Assembly: GCA_003428585.1 (NCBI GenBank)
Contig: QVQC01000017.1
Coordinates: 1 to 44,288, forward strand
DNA: 44,288 nt
Direction of reading: 5' to 3'
Source: Nioella halotolerans
Lineage (GTDB): Bacteria; Pseudomonadota; Alphaproteobacteria; Rhodobacterales; Rhodobacteraceae
Position 1 is the stretch's first letter. Each line of letters begins with the position of its first letter. Made by a program: the position numbers and the translations under genes. The notes beneath the pieces are model-generated. The model ran no database searches and was not told the origin of the DNA. It saw only the letters and a program-made list of their open reading frames with translations. Below, one piece after another: positions 1 to 8,318 of the stretch.

Positions 1-2785
1 GCGTGTCGGCCCCCAGCCCGCCGACCAGCGTGTCGTCGCCGGCCCCGCCGAGCAACGTGTCATCGTCGCCGCCACCATAGAGTTGGTCATTGCCAGCGTC
101 GCCGCGCAGCATGTCATCGCCGTCGCCGCCGCGGAGCAGGTCATCGCCGTCGCCACCGATAAGGGTGTCAACGCCACTGCCGGTCATCAGCGTGTCGTTG
201 CCCCCGCGGCCAAGCAGAAGGTTGTCGCCGGCAGGACCGACCAACACGTTGTCCTCGTCATTGCCGTAGAGCGAGTCATTGCCGCTATATCCGGTCAGCC
301 CTTCGATGCTGACATAGGTGTCGCCCGCCGCATCGCCGGTATTGGTGCCGGTGTAGATGAGGTCTGCGCGGAACCCCGTCGCAGCGCCCAGATACGAGGC
401 GGTATCGAAGCCGTCTCCGCCGTCGAGAACGTCCGCGCCGGCGCCCCCGACCAACTCATCGTCATCGGCGCCACCGCGCAGCGTGTCATCCCCCGCGCCC
501 CCGATCAGCGTGTCATCACCGTCGAGACCTTGGAGCTGGTTATCGCCGCTGTCGCCCCTCAAGTCGTCATCATGGGCGCTGCCGACCAGCCCCTCGATGC
601 CGATATAGGTGTCGCCCGCCGCATCGCCGGTATTGTTGCCTGCGTTTCCAAGATCCGCGGTGACGCCGCCGTCGCTTCCCTGGTAGTCGGCGATATCGTT
701 GTCACCCGCGCCTCCGTCGAGCAGGTCGGCACCGGCACCACCGTTCAGGATGTCGTCGCCATCGCCGCCGCGAAGCGTATCGTCGCCGTCGAGACCGTAG
801 AGCTCGTTATTCCCGCTGTCGCCCCTCAGATCGTCATCATGGGCGCTGCCGACCAGCCCCTCAATGCCGATATAGGTGTCGCCCGCCGCATCGCCGGTAT
901 TGTTGCCCGCGTCGCCGAGATCCGCCGTGACGCCGGTTTCGCTTCCCCGGTATTCGGCGATGTCGTTGTCACCCGCGCCCCCGTCGAGCAGGTCGGCACC
1001 GGCACCGCCGGTCAGGACGTCGTCGCCGTCGCCGCCGCGAAGCGTATCGTCGCCGTCCCCGCCAAAGAGCGCGTCATCGCCGTTGCCGGCCTCGAGCAGG
1101 TCATTGCCGGCATCGCCGAACATCTGGTCCGCACCGTCGCCGCCGAGCAAGGTATCGTCGTCGTCGCCGCCGACCATGACGTTTCCGGTATCGCCGCCAA
1201 CCAGGCTGTCGTTTCCGGCATCGCCGAACATCTCGTTGAAGCCGGTCCCCCCGATCAGCGTGTCATGTCCGTCGCCGCCGTTCATGGAATTATGGAGATC
1301 TCCGCCGCCGACCAAGCTGTCGTTGCCGGCATCGCCGAACATGACGTTGTGCCCGGCCCCGCCGATAATCGTGTCATCGCCGTCACCGCCGAACATGGCG
1401 TTCTCGCCATCACCGCCGACCAGGCTGTCGTTGCCGGCATCGCCGAACATCTCGTTCATGCCGGCGCCGCCGATAAGCGTGTCGTCGCCGTCTTCGCCGA
1501 ACATGAAGTCCGCTCCATCGCCGGCTTCGATCAAGTCGTTGCCGGCACCCCCAACAAGGTCGTCGTCGCCCGCGCCGCCATAGATCTCGTCATCGCCGTC
1601 ATTGCCAACAAGAGTGTTGTGACCCGCATCGCCACGCAGCGTGTCGGCAAGATTGGTTCCGGCGACCGCCTCTATCCCGGTCAGGCTGTCGGTGTCGCCG
1701 AAGGTGTCGGTTGCGACGCCGGTGGCGAGATCGACGTCAACCCCGTTGGGACCCTGTTCAAGATCGTACCGGACAAAGTCGAAGCCACCATTCCCATTGA
1801 TGGTGTCGTTGCCGCCTTCCCCGACCCAGGATTCGACCTCTCCATTCGAGCCGCCATCAGACCCGTTGAACGTGTCGGCCTCATTCGTGCCTTCGAAGTG
1901 GTCGGCGTAGGTGAACGTGTCGTTGACGACACCCGGCGTGCTGCTGACCGCCGTTCCCGTTCCATCGGCGCCAACAGTTATGGTGAGGCCACCGGTGCCC
2001 GCGACATTTTCATAGATGACATCAATGCCGCCCCCAATGACGGTGTTGAACGCGTCCATATGCCCGATCATGGTGTCGCTTCCGGTGCCCGGCAGCATGA
2101 TGTCGCCAGTACCTTGCGAACCCGCATCCCCACCGGAACCATCGAGCGTATCGTCGCCAATGCCGCCATCAAGAAGGTCCCGGCCATTGCCGCCGATCAG
2201 CATGTCGTTTCCGTCGCCGCCGTCCAGCGTATCGTTGTCGCCCGCCCCGTCGAGCGTATCGTTCCCCGCGCCACCGACGAAAAGGTCGGGGCCATCGGTG
2301 CCGGTCCAGCTGTCATCCTGCGTCACCGTCGCGGTCGGGAAAGCCGTCGGGTCGATCGGGGTGCCCGGGCCGTAGGCGCCGCTTGCTGGGTCGACCGTAT
2401 TGGCCGGATCGAGGCTTGCAAACAGCGCATCAACCTCCGCTTGGTTGGTCGGCGCATCGACGGAGCCGTCGAGGAAAAAGATGTAATCTTCACCCGTAAC
2501 AGTGTCGTAGACATTCAGCGCGACGGCGCTGCTGCCATCGGCGAAATTCAACTGGACGACGTAAACCTCATCGCCGGGCAAATTGCCGAGATTGGTCTCG
2601 AATCCGGCGGTTGCCGTGAACTCAGCGGGCACCAAGCCATCGTCGTTGGGCGGAATGCCGGGGATCGGCTCGTAGCTGATCGTCGCGTTTTCCGAAATCG
2701 CTATCGTGAATACGCTCGAACTGATGAAGACAGGGCTGGCGCCGCTGCCGTCGATAATGAAACCTTGCAACTCAACCATAGGCAT
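1..2785 (-). CDS. RTX (hemolysin-type calcium-binding repeat) protein, C-terminus outside window
   Basis: Read on the minus strand this is a continuous frame of 928 codons, open at the window edge. Residues 1 to about 165 form a non-repeat head (starts [15 protein letters not shown]). After that come dozens of nonapeptide repeats of the GGxGxDxLx type (for example [11 protein letters not shown]), which in this family bind calcium and fold as a parallel beta-roll. Such proteins are normally exported by type I secretion through a C-terminal signal, which is not visible here. The start at 2785 is preceded by a purine-rich GAAGGGGG ribosome site; an in-frame ATG at 2779 is an alternative. Longer cassettes containing [11 protein letters not shown] recur three times. 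Function beyond calcium binding (adhesin, enzyme or S-layer-like) cannot be told. The opposite strand is also open over most of this stretch, but only because of the repeat composition. Confidence 0.9.
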   Translation of the reverse strand, partial: MPMVELQGFIIDGSGASPVFISSSVFTIAISENATISYEPIPGIPPNDDGLVPAEFTATAGFETNLGNLPGDEVYVVQLNFADGSSAVALNVYDTVTGEDYIFFLDGSVDAPTNQAEVDALFASLDPANTVDPASGAYGPGTPIDPTAFPTATVTQDDSWTGTDGPDLFVGGAGNDTLDGAGDNDTLDGGDGNDMLIGGNGRDLLDGGIGDDTLDGSGGDAGSQGTGDIMLPGTGSDTMIGHMDAFNTVIGGGIDVIYENVAGTGGLTITVGADGTGTAVSSTPGVVNDTFTYADHFEGTNEADTFNGSDGGSNGEVESWVGEGGNDTINGNGGFDFVRYDLEQGPNGVDVDLATGVATDTFGDTDSLTGIEAVAGTNLADTLRGDAGHNTLVGNDGDDEIYGGAGDDDLVGGAGNDLIEAGDGADFMFGEDGDDTLIGGAGMNEMFGDAGNDSLVGGDGENAMFGGDGDDTIIGGAGHNVMFGDAGNDSLVGGGDLHNSMNGGDGHDTLIGGTGFNEMFGDAGNDSLVGGDTGNVMVGGDDDDTLLGGDGADQMFGDAGNDLLEAGNGDDALFGGDGDDTLRGGDGDDVLTGGAGADLLDGGAGDNDIAEYRGSETGVTADLGDAGNNTGDAAGDTYIGIEGLVGSAHDDDLRGDSGNNELYGLDGDDTLRGGDGDDILNGGAGADLLDGGAGDNDIADYQGSDGGVTADLGNAGNNTGDAAGDTYIGIEGLVGSAHDDDLRGDSGDNQLQGLDGDDTLIGGAGDDTLRGGADDDELVGGAGADVLDGGDGFDTASYLGAATGFRADLIYTGTNTGDAAGDTYVSIEGLTGYSGNDSLYGNDEDNVLVGPAGDNLLLGRGGNDTLMTGSGVDTLIGGDGDDLLRGGDGDDMLRGDAGNDQLYGGGDDDTLLGGAGDDTLVGGLGADT
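541..1070. repeat. Long tandem duplication inside the RTX gene
   Basis: Two nearly identical DNA blocks, about 541-803 and 808-1070, lie one after the other with a period of 267 bp (89 codons). The landmark GATATAGGTGTCGCCCGCC begins at 602 and again at 869. A third, more diverged copy of the same landmark begins at 311 (GACATAGG), 291 bp away. Both periods are multiples of three, so copy number can change without breaking the frame. The repeats encode a cassette of beta-roll repeats plus a non-RTX linker containing [11 protein letters not shown]. Confidence 0.75.
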
Positions 2786-2819
2786 GTCTAATCCCCCTTC
2801 GCAGTTTTCAAAGCTGAAT

Positions 2820-2841
2820 ATCGCATATAGCAAATTGCGAT
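2820..2841. promoter_or_regulatory. Inverted repeat close to the RTX start
   Basis: ATCGCA (2820-2825) and TGCGAT (2836-2841) are perfect inverted arms around a 10-bp AT-rich spacer, ending 35 bp upstream of the RTX start codon. Imperfect outer arms (GAATAT and AATATTC) extend the symmetry. It could be an operator or a 5' UTR hairpin; no regulator is identifiable. Confidence 0.35.
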
Positions 2842-2920
2842 GTGCAATATTCGCCCGTGATAATAGTTACAGGGATAGGGATAGGGTATCGCCGTTTTGT
2901 CAAGCGGATTCGTGGTGGCA

Positions 2921-2938
2921 TGTGCGACATGTCGCACA
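2921..2938. promoter_or_regulatory. Perfect 18-bp palindrome, candidate operator
   Basis: TGTGCGACATGTCGCACA is identical to its own reverse complement. It lies about 136 bp upstream of the RTX start and 240 bp downstream of the Fe-S operon. It shows the TGTG/CACA ends of CRP/FNR-type sites but with the wrong spacing, so a different dimeric regulator is more likely. Confidence 0.4.
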
Positions 2939-3178
2939 AGCGCATGGCCATCGGCCCGGAAGGAAAAACACGATATTTCAGAGGGATGGCGTTACATTCC
3001 GTATCGGGCCCGCAGGGTGCCCGTGACAGGATGAGGCGGTCGGGCAGGTCGCGTGATCGGTGGCGCGCCTGCCGGCGATTCCGCACCCGCCGGCTTTAGC
3101 GGGGCACGCAAGCGCCCGGCGACCGAGGTGACCGATCCGGTGACAAGGGGTTTCTGCGGGACCGCCGCGCGCCTCGGG

Positions 3179-4444
3179 TCACGCCCGCCGCGCGCCCCGT
3201 GCCGGCTCGGCAGGATCGAGGAACGCGTCGAGCCGCCGGCATTCCGCGGTGTGGAAGGCCGCTTCGTCCTCCTCCTCGGCCGGGCCGCGTGACAGCGCCC
3301 GCGCAAGATCGAAGAACCCCTTGCCGGGCAGCTTGTCCCGCCCCCGCCCGACAGCGCGCGCGGCGATGAAGGGGCGGCCCGCGGTGGCATCCTCGCGCAT
3401 CGTTGCTTCCAGCGCGCCGGTGATCTTGCGCACCGATCCCGGCGCCCAGTACCCCAGAGAGCGGGCGAGGGCACCATAGGAGATGGGGCCATCCTCGGGG
3501 GCGCGCGCGGCGAGGGTGCGGCGCAGCCGGTCGGCAAGCGCCGTCTGCTGCCCGGCCGCGGCCTCGGTGGCGCGGGGCGGCGGGATTTCGCGGGCGCTGC
3601 CATCGGGCAGGATCTCCGCCGCCCATGCCCGTCGCGGGGCGCGCAGGATGACGCGGGTTTTCCCCGCATCCCGGCCGCTGCCTTCCTCTGTCACGCCCAT
3701 TACGGCGCCCGATTGCAGGCCCTTGCGCAGAGTCTCGGGCGTCAGGCCCAGTTTTGGCGCGATATAGTCCGGATCGACGGTCACCTGCCCGTCCTGCCAG
3801 CCCAGCACGTCCGGCGGGACCGGGCGGATCAAGGCCGGGCTTGGCCCGGCATCGCGGCTGTAGAAGGGGTTTTCGCCGGCGTCGTGGTCCGTCACATCGA
3901 CGATGTCGCGCAACGCGGGCAGCGCGGCGCGCAGCGCTCTTTCCACTCCCTGCCGCAGGGTCGCGGCGGAGGCGGCGCAGCCTTGGCAGCCACCCGACAT
4001 GCGCAGGTAGGCGATGGCGTTCTCGACTTTCTCCACCGCGATATGGCCCCCATGGGCGGCGATGGACGGGTTGACCTGTTGTTCGAGAATCTCGTGCACC
4101 TGCCGTTTGAGCGACGCGTCGGGATCCTGCGCCTCCCCGGCATGCCCAAGCGGGCGTCCGGTCTCATCCAGCACTTGCCGGATCGCGGCCGCGATCGCCG
4201 GTTTCAGCACCGCCCAGTCGGCCCCATCCGTGCGGCGCACGTGGATCGTGGCCTCCGCCACCCGCACCGCGGCGACGCCCTCGATGGCGAAAAGCGCGGC
4301 AGCCAGCGGCGCGGGGTCGCCGGGCCCGTCGTAGCGGGCTTGCGCGCCGGGCTGCACCGGCGCGTCCAGAAGGAAGGTCATCACCAGCGGGTCACTGGCC
4401 GAGGCTTGCGCGCGGATGCGCCGGCGGGTGGCGGTTTCAGACAT
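3179..4444 (-). CDS. Nfu/NifU-type Fe-S scaffold with extra C-terminal domains
   Basis: The protein has 421 residues. Residues about 22-95 resemble the N-terminal domain of Nfu scaffolds. Residues 113-190 are a NifU C-terminal-type domain with the CxxC pair C153/C156 (GGCQGCA) that binds a transferable Fe-S cluster between two subunits. The remainder is unusual for Nfu: residues 215-285 look like a small DUF6522-like domain, and 300-385 is a further basic helical segment (ISYGALARSLGYW). The true start is the ATG at 4444, inside ATGTCTGA overlapping the stop of the Mrp gene; a frame extending further upstream is only a shadow of Mrp. The role is assembly or delivery of Fe-S clusters with the adjacent Mrp protein. 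The name of the C-terminal domain is tentative. Confidence 0.88.
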   Translation of the reverse strand: MSETATRRRIRAQASASDPLVMTFLLDAPVQPGAQARYDGPGDPAPLAAALFAIEGVAAVRVAEATIHVRRTDGADWAVLKPAIAAAIRQVLDETGRPLGHAGEAQDPDASLKRQVHEILEQQVNPSIAAHGGHIAVEKVENAIAYLRMSGGCQGCAASAATLRQGVERALRAALPALRDIVDVTDHDAGENPFYSRDAGPSPALIRPVPPDVLGWQDGQVTVDPDYIAPKLGLTPETLRKGLQSGAVMGVTEEGSGRDAGKTRVILRAPRRAWAAEILPDGSAREIPPPRATEAAAGQQTALADRLRRTLAARAPEDGPISYGALARSLGYWAPGSVRKITGALEATMREDATAGRPFIAARAVGRGRDKLPGKGFFDLARALSRGPAEEEDEAAFHTAECRRLDAFLDPAEPARGARRA

Positions 4445-5615
4445 CCTCCATCTCCGCGTCCTGCATCGCGCGCAAGGATTTGAACGTGTAGATGCCGGTG
4501 TCGTGCCCGTCGCTGAAGGCCATGCCAAGCGCGTAATTGCCCACGCTCCAGATCCGGGTGATGGCAATATCGAGCGGCACGTTGTCCGGGTCGAGCAGCC
4601 GGTCCCCCGACACCTCGTCGCGGCAACTCGCGCAGCGGCAGGCCAGCCGCAGGTCGCGCGGCGCCAGTGTCTGGGCCTCGCCATTGGCCCATGTCAGGCG
4701 CAGCCCGCCGGCCGCCTGGTCGAGCGCCGCAAGACGGTCGCCGGGCGCCCCGGGCGTCTTGGGGGCCGGGGCGGGGCGCCCGGTTTCTTCGGTCAGGGTC
4801 CAGGCGAAGGGCGTGGCGATCCCGGCCTGCGATCCGGCGCTGCCGGCCAGTGTCGCGGCAATCTGGCGGTAGGCGATGCCGGCGGGGCTGGTGGGCGCGG
4901 CCTTGGCAAGCGGGATGCCGTCATCGCCGGAATCGACGATGCCGGGATCCAGCGGCACCTTGCCCAGGAAAGGCACGCCAAGGTCGTGCGCGATCGCCTC
5001 GCCCCCGCCTTGGTGGAAGATATGCGTGACGCTGCCGCAGGACGGGCAGGTAAAGCCGCTCATGTTCTCGACCACGCCGAGGATCGGCACGTTGACCTGT
5101 TCCATCATCCGCAGGCCCCGCCGCGCGATCTTGAGGCTGACATCCTGCGGCGTGCTGACCACGACCGCGCCATCCAGCGGGAAGGCCTGCGCCAGCGTCA
5201 GCTGGATATCGCCGGTGCCCGGCGGCAGGTCCAGCAACATCAGGTCAAGCGGCCCCCAGTCCACTTGCCGCACGAACATCTGCAAGTATTTCGTCACCAT
5301 CGGCCCGCGCAGGATGGCGGGCTTGTCATCCTCGGTCAGCATCGCCATCGAGATCACCTTGACCCCGTGCGCCTCGGCCGGGACGACCTTGCCGCTTGGC
5401 AGCTGGCTGGGCTTCTGCCCGGGGGGCAGGCCCAGCATGCCGGGGATCGAGGGGCCGTAGACATCCGCATCGACGACGCCGACGCGCAGCCCCGTCTCGG
5501 CAAGGGCCACGGCGACATTGGCGGTCACGGTGGACTTGCCCACGCCGCCCTTGCCGCTGCTGACCGCGATCATGCGCGGCATGTCCTGTGCGCTGTCGCT
5601 TTCAGGCTGGTTCAT
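4437..5615 (-). CDS. mrp: Mrp/NBP35-family Fe-S carrier ATPase fused to DUF971
   Basis: The protein has 392 residues. The ParA-like ATPase core has a deviant Walker A (SSGKGGVGKST, 19-29), the DVYGPSIPGM motif and a C190-x-x-C193 pair (FTCPSCGS), which in this family bridges an Fe-S cluster across the dimer. Residues about 303-385 form a DUF971 (gamma-butyrobetaine hydroxylase N-terminal-like) domain with a Cys cluster, CRCASC (326-331). DUF971 is often a separate gene beside mrp, so this is a fusion. The start at 5615 has an AAGGA ribosome site and overlaps the end of the MarR-type gene by 14 bp. The 3' end overlaps the Nfu gene. The role is a cytoplasmic Fe-S cluster carrier. Confidence 0.92.
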   Translation of the reverse strand: MNQPESDSAQDMPRMIAVSSGKGGVGKSTVTANVAVALAETGLRVGVVDADVYGPSIPGMLGLPPGQKPSQLPSGKVVPAEAHGVKVISMAMLTEDDKPAILRGPMVTKYLQMFVRQVDWGPLDLMLLDLPPGTGDIQLTLAQAFPLDGAVVVSTPQDVSLKIARRGLRMMEQVNVPILGVVENMSGFTCPSCGSVTHIFHQGGGEAIAHDLGVPFLGKVPLDPGIVDSGDDGIPLAKAAPTSPAGIAYRQIAATLAGSAGSQAGIATPFAWTLTEETGRPAPAPKTPGAPGDRLAALDQAAGGLRLTWANGEAQTLAPRDLRLACRCASCRDEVSGDRLLDPDNVPLDIAITRIWSVGNYALGMAFSDGHDTGIYTFKSLRAMQDAEMEDV

Positions 5616-6213
5616 CGTCGTGTCCTTCTTTCGTTTGCGGTGCCTTCTGCGTGGTGCGTCCCGCGTAGCTGGCACATAGCTGATCGATCTCGCCGGCGCC
5701 AAGCTCGCCCGCCATGCAGGCGCAGTAGCCGCTGGTGTCGCCGGGGGTGAAATGGGTGCAATCGCCGCACGTTCCGAAGGCGCGCGCGCCCTTGAACAGG
5801 GCCAGCGATGACGACAGTCCCGACAGGGTGTCGAGGAAGGCCGCGCGCTCCTGCGCCTCGAGCTTTTCGAGCAGCGCGATCAGGTCGCCCAGCGGGTCGT
5901 CGACAAGGCAGGCGCGTCCGGCCTCGGTCAGGTCGAAGCGCACGCTGCGCCCGTCGCTTTCCGATCGTCGGCGCACGATCAAGCCACGTGTCTCAAGCCC
6001 CTTGATGATTTGCGAGGCGGTGCCGCGCGTGGTGGCCTGAAAGCTGGCGAAGGCCGATGGCGTGCGCGTGCTGCCATTGGCCCGCGCGAAAAAGCGCAGG
6101 CAGGTCCATTGCGCCGCCGTCAGGTCCGAGGTGCCATCCTCGTTGCGGCAAAGGCGCCCGACATGGACAAGCAGTTCGGCGATGCGGTCTGCGGTGAGCG
6201 CGGTCTGTGTCAT
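5602..6213 (-). CDS. MarR-family regulator with C-terminal cysteine cluster
   Basis: The protein has 203 residues. The first 140 or so form a MarR-type winged helix-turn-helix: recognition region TTRGTASQIIKGLETRGLI, wing RRRSESDGRSVRFDLTEAG. The last 60 residues are not standard for MarR and carry five cysteines: C149-x-x-C152 (CGDC), C164-x-C166 (CAC) and C180. This could bind an Fe-S cluster or another metal, which is inference. It is the first gene of the Fe-S operon and overlaps mrp, so an attractive reading is a regulator that senses Fe-S or oxidative status and controls cluster assembly. Inverted-repeat candidate operators lie directly upstream. Confidence 0.88.
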   Translation of the reverse strand: MTQTALTADRIAELLVHVGRLCRNEDGTSDLTAAQWTCLRFFARANGSTRTPSAFASFQATTRGTASQIIKGLETRGLIVRRRSESDGRSVRFDLTEAGRACLVDDPLGDLIALLEKLEAQERAAFLDTLSGLSSSLALFKGARAFGTCGDCTHFTPGDTSGYCACMAGELGAGEIDQLCASYAGRTTQKAPQTKEGHDDEPA

Positions 6214-6226
6214 GCGGAAGAAGTAG

Positions 6227-6278
6227 TGAATCGAAATCGCTTTGACAAGCCGCTGCCATCCGCTTTAGTTTCGATTCA
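6227..6278. promoter_or_regulatory. Inverted repeat between MarR-type gene and sigma factor gene
   Basis: TGAATCGAAA (6227-6236) and TTTCGATTCA (6269-6278) are perfect 10-bp inverted arms. The left arm lies 14 bp from the MarR-type start; the right arm overlaps the likely -10/start region of the rightward promoter. The symmetry across a divergent promoter fits autoregulation by the MarR-type protein and possible control of the sigma factor. Binding is inferred, not shown. Confidence 0.5.
6242..6270 (+). promoter_or_regulatory. Candidate promoter of the sigma factor gene
   Basis: A perfect TTGACA -35 box at 6242-6247 is followed after 17 bp by TTAGTT (6265-6270) as a poor -10. It would start transcription just upstream of the sigma factor gene at 6313. 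The -10 overlaps the right arm of the inverted repeat. Confidence 0.4.
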
Positions 6279-6312
6279 ACATTAAACTGCACGTTGCCCG
6301 AAAGCTGCCGTC

Positions 6313-7173
6313 ATGAACAAGCCGATCCTGAACTGGCCCCGAGATCAGCGCCGCGCGCGGCGCATTGGCATGTTGAGTGCGGAGGACGAAAAGCGGCTTA
6401 TCGCGGCGTGGCAGCGGGATGGCGACAGCACGGCGCGCGACCGCTTGCTTGCCGCGTTTCACCCGATGGCGATCGCCATGGCCAAGCGCCATACGCCGCA
6501 GTCGTCGGAACCCGACTGGGACCTTGTCCAGCAGGCCAGTATCGGGCTCATGAAGGCGGCGGACCGCTTCGACCCGGAAAACGGCGCGCGGTTCTCGACC
6601 TATGCCGCGTGGTGGATGCGCGCCGAGATACAGGATTTCAAACAGGCTAACCTGTCGGTGGTGCGGCGGCCCAACTCCGCCCAGTTCCGCAAGGCGCTCG
6701 GCAATCTTGCGCGGCTGGAGGACGACCTGCTGCACACGCAAGGGGTCGACCGGGCGGAGGTTGACGCCCATCTGGCGCGCGCGCTTGGCGTGTCGACGGA
6801 GCGTGTCGGAATCCTGCGCGAACAGGTTTCGGGGCGCGACTCCTCGCTCAACGTGCCCGCGTCGGGCGAGGATGGCGAGGAGCGGCAGGCCCTGCTGGTC
6901 GACCCGCGTAGCGCCGAGGCGCCGGGGCGGATCGAGCGTCTGGATGTCGGCGCCCTGCGCGGCGCGCTGGCAACGGCCCTCGCGGCGCTGCCAAGGCGCG
7001 AGCGCGAGATCGTTGTCGCCACGCAGTTGCAGGATCCGCCGGCGACGCTGGAAGGGCTCGGCGCCCAGCTTGGCATTTCCAAGGAACGGGTCCGCCAGTT
7101 GCGCGAACGCGGGTTCGAACGCCTGCGCGACACGCTGCGCAAACGCGACCTCACGCCCGAGGATATCCTGTAG
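6313..7173 (+). CDS. RpoH-family (sigma-32-like) RNA polymerase sigma factor
   Basis: The protein has 286 residues and shows sigma-70 regions. Region 2 has the RFSTYAAWWMRAEIQDF segment typical of RpoH (RFxTYAxWWIRAxIQ) and the preceding DLVQQASIGLMKAADRFDP. Region 4 has a C-terminal helix-turn-helix (LGISKERVRQLRERGFERLR). The length fits RpoH. Rhodobacterales commonly have two RpoH proteins, and the stress-related second one (RpoHII, singlet oxygen and oxidative stress) is a plausible identity; I cannot separate the paralogues by sight. No strong ribosome site precedes the ATG. It is divergent from the Fe-S operon and convergent with the sugar operon. Confidence 0.88.
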   Translation: MNKPILNWPRDQRRARRIGMLSAEDEKRLIAAWQRDGDSTARDRLLAAFHPMAIAMAKRHTPQSSEPDWDLVQQASIGLMKAADRFDPENGARFSTYAAWWMRAEIQDFKQANLSVVRRPNSAQFRKALGNLARLEDDLLHTQGVDRAEVDAHLARALGVSTERVGILREQVSGRDSSLNVPASGEDGEERQALLVDPRSAEAPGRIERLDVGALRGALATALAALPRREREIVVATQLQDPPATLEGLGAQLGISKERVRQLRERGFERLRDTLRKRDLTPEDIL

Positions 7174-7193
7174 CGGCGGCGTCTTTTCGCGGT

Positions 7194-8318
7194 TCAGCTT
7201 TCCAGCCGTCGCGCCGCGCCCACCTCGACCTCCTGCCCTGTGATGCGCGAGCGCACGGCGGCAAAGGCAAGCGCGAGGCTGTCAAGGTTGTCGCGGGCAT
7301 TGTTCGACGGATCCCGCCCGTCCTCTATCGCTGACAGAAGTTCCCCCATCGTGCCGCGAAAGCCGTCGTTGAACCATTGCCCGGCAAGCACCGGGCGGGC
7401 GATGCCGGTTTCGGTGGTCAGCGTCACCGACTGCGAGGACAGGTCGCGCCCGTCGGCGACAAGGCTGCCGATTGTGCCCCCCACGAAACTGGTGTCGCGG
7501 GGGCCGTGCGGCACGCTGCCATCGAAGATCAGGCTTGCCTGCCCGCCGTCCAGCCGCACCAGCGCCTGCGCCAGCAGCGGCACCTTGTTGGCCTGACCCT
7601 TGGCATGGGCCGAGGTTGCAAAGACGCTGCGCGCCCGCCCCGGTGCAAGGGAGGCGATGAAATCGAACCAGTGCACCCCGAAATCGTAGAGGATCAGATC
7701 CTCGATCTCGTCGAACGGGGTGCCGGCGGTCCAGCCATGGGTCCAGTGGATCGCCACATGCGCCGAGACGAGATCGCCGATCAGCCCGGCGCGCACCGCC
7801 TCGCGCATCCAGGCCATGTGCGGCGCCCATCGGGCGTTCTGGTTGACGGCGAGCGTCACGCCGCTGTCCTCGGCCAGCTTCACGAGGTCCTCGCCGGTGT
7901 CGAGGTCGGTGACGAAGGGCTTCTGGCTGAGAACATGCTTGCCCGCCCTGAGCGCCGCCTCGATGATCGGCGCCCGGTGGTCCGGGTGCAGGGTGACGTC
8001 GATCACGTCGATGGTGCTGTCGGCCAGCATGTCGTGCCAGTCATCCTCGATGCGTGCCTCGGGGCAGTATTCCGCCGCCTTGGCCTCGGCCTTCGCGCGG
8101 GTCCGGTTCCACAAGGCCGCCACCTGCCAGCCCGCCGCCCGGTAGGCGTCGAGATGGCTGCCCGAAATGCCGCCGGTGCCGATCACGCCGATCCGAAAGC
8201 CGTCCGATTTCGGCATCGGCGGGCGGTAGGGCAGGGCGGGCGCCGCGATCTTCGGCAGGTCGCCGGCCTTCAGGGCATAGGTGTCGGCGGTGCCGGAATC
8301 GCTCGTCTCATCGCTCAT
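7194..8318 (-). CDS. Gfo/Idh/MocA-family NAD(P)-dependent dehydrogenase
   Basis: The protein has 374 residues. The Rossmann motif GVIGTGGISGSH starts near residue 44 after an N-terminal extension. The catalytic Lys motif is present as SQKPF rather than the usual EKP. The C-terminal half is the alpha/beta substrate domain (WTHGWTAGTPFDEIEDL). Family members oxidise or reduce sugars and cyclitols. This is the last gene of the nine-gene operon. The ATG at 8318 overlaps the TGA of the previous gene (ATGA) and has a GGAG ribosome site, which argues against the longer upstream frame. The substrate is not known. Confidence 0.9.
   Translation of the reverse strand: MSDETSDSGTADTYALKAGDLPKIAAPALPYRPPMPKSDGFRIGVIGTGGISGSHLDAYRAAGWQVAALWNRTRAKAEAKAAEYCPEARIEDDWHDMLADSTIDVIDVTLHPDHRAPIIEAALRAGKHVLSQKPFVTDLDTGEDLVKLAEDSGVTLAVNQNARWAPHMAWMREAVRAGLIGDLVSAHVAIHWTHGWTAGTPFDEIEDLILYDFGVHWFDFIASLAPGRARSVFATSAHAKGQANKVPLLAQALVRLDGGQASLIFDGSVPHGPRDTSFVGGTIGSLVADGRDLSSQSVTLTTETGIARPVLAGQWFNDGFRGTMGELLSAIEDGRDPSNNARDNLDSLALAFAAVRSRITGQEVEVGAARRLES

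Larger units (their letters stand above)
2786..3178. other. Intergenic region upstream of the RTX gene
   Basis: There is no convincing gene in these 393 bases. The left part should contain the RTX promoter, reading leftward; a TTGACA-like box lies at 2903-2898 on the minus strand, but I see no good -10 at normal spacing. Two inverted repeats are listed separately. The right part lies downstream of the Fe-S operon. It holds a GC-rich hairpin, GCCGGCG (3071-3077) with CGCCGGC (3088-3094), which has no clear T-run, so it is only a weak terminator candidate. Confidence 0.6.

Noticed and set aside
541..1600. Regular short repeats that might suggest CRISPR
   Set aside because: The repeats are in-frame RTX codons without unique spacers of constant length; no cas genes are present.
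83..2791. A 902-codon open frame on the plus strand
   Set aside because: Its product is a low-complexity VIAVxA repeat. It is the mirror of the GGxGxD repeats on the minus strand, which have a ribosome site and a known family.
2921..2938. CRP/FNR site
   Set aside because: The ends resemble TGTG/CACA, but the spacing is 18 bp overall rather than the 16 bp TGTGA-N6-TCACA, and no CRP-type regulator is nearby.
4416..5750. A 444-codon plus-strand frame
   Set aside because: It is opposite the Mrp gene, whose motifs are unambiguous.
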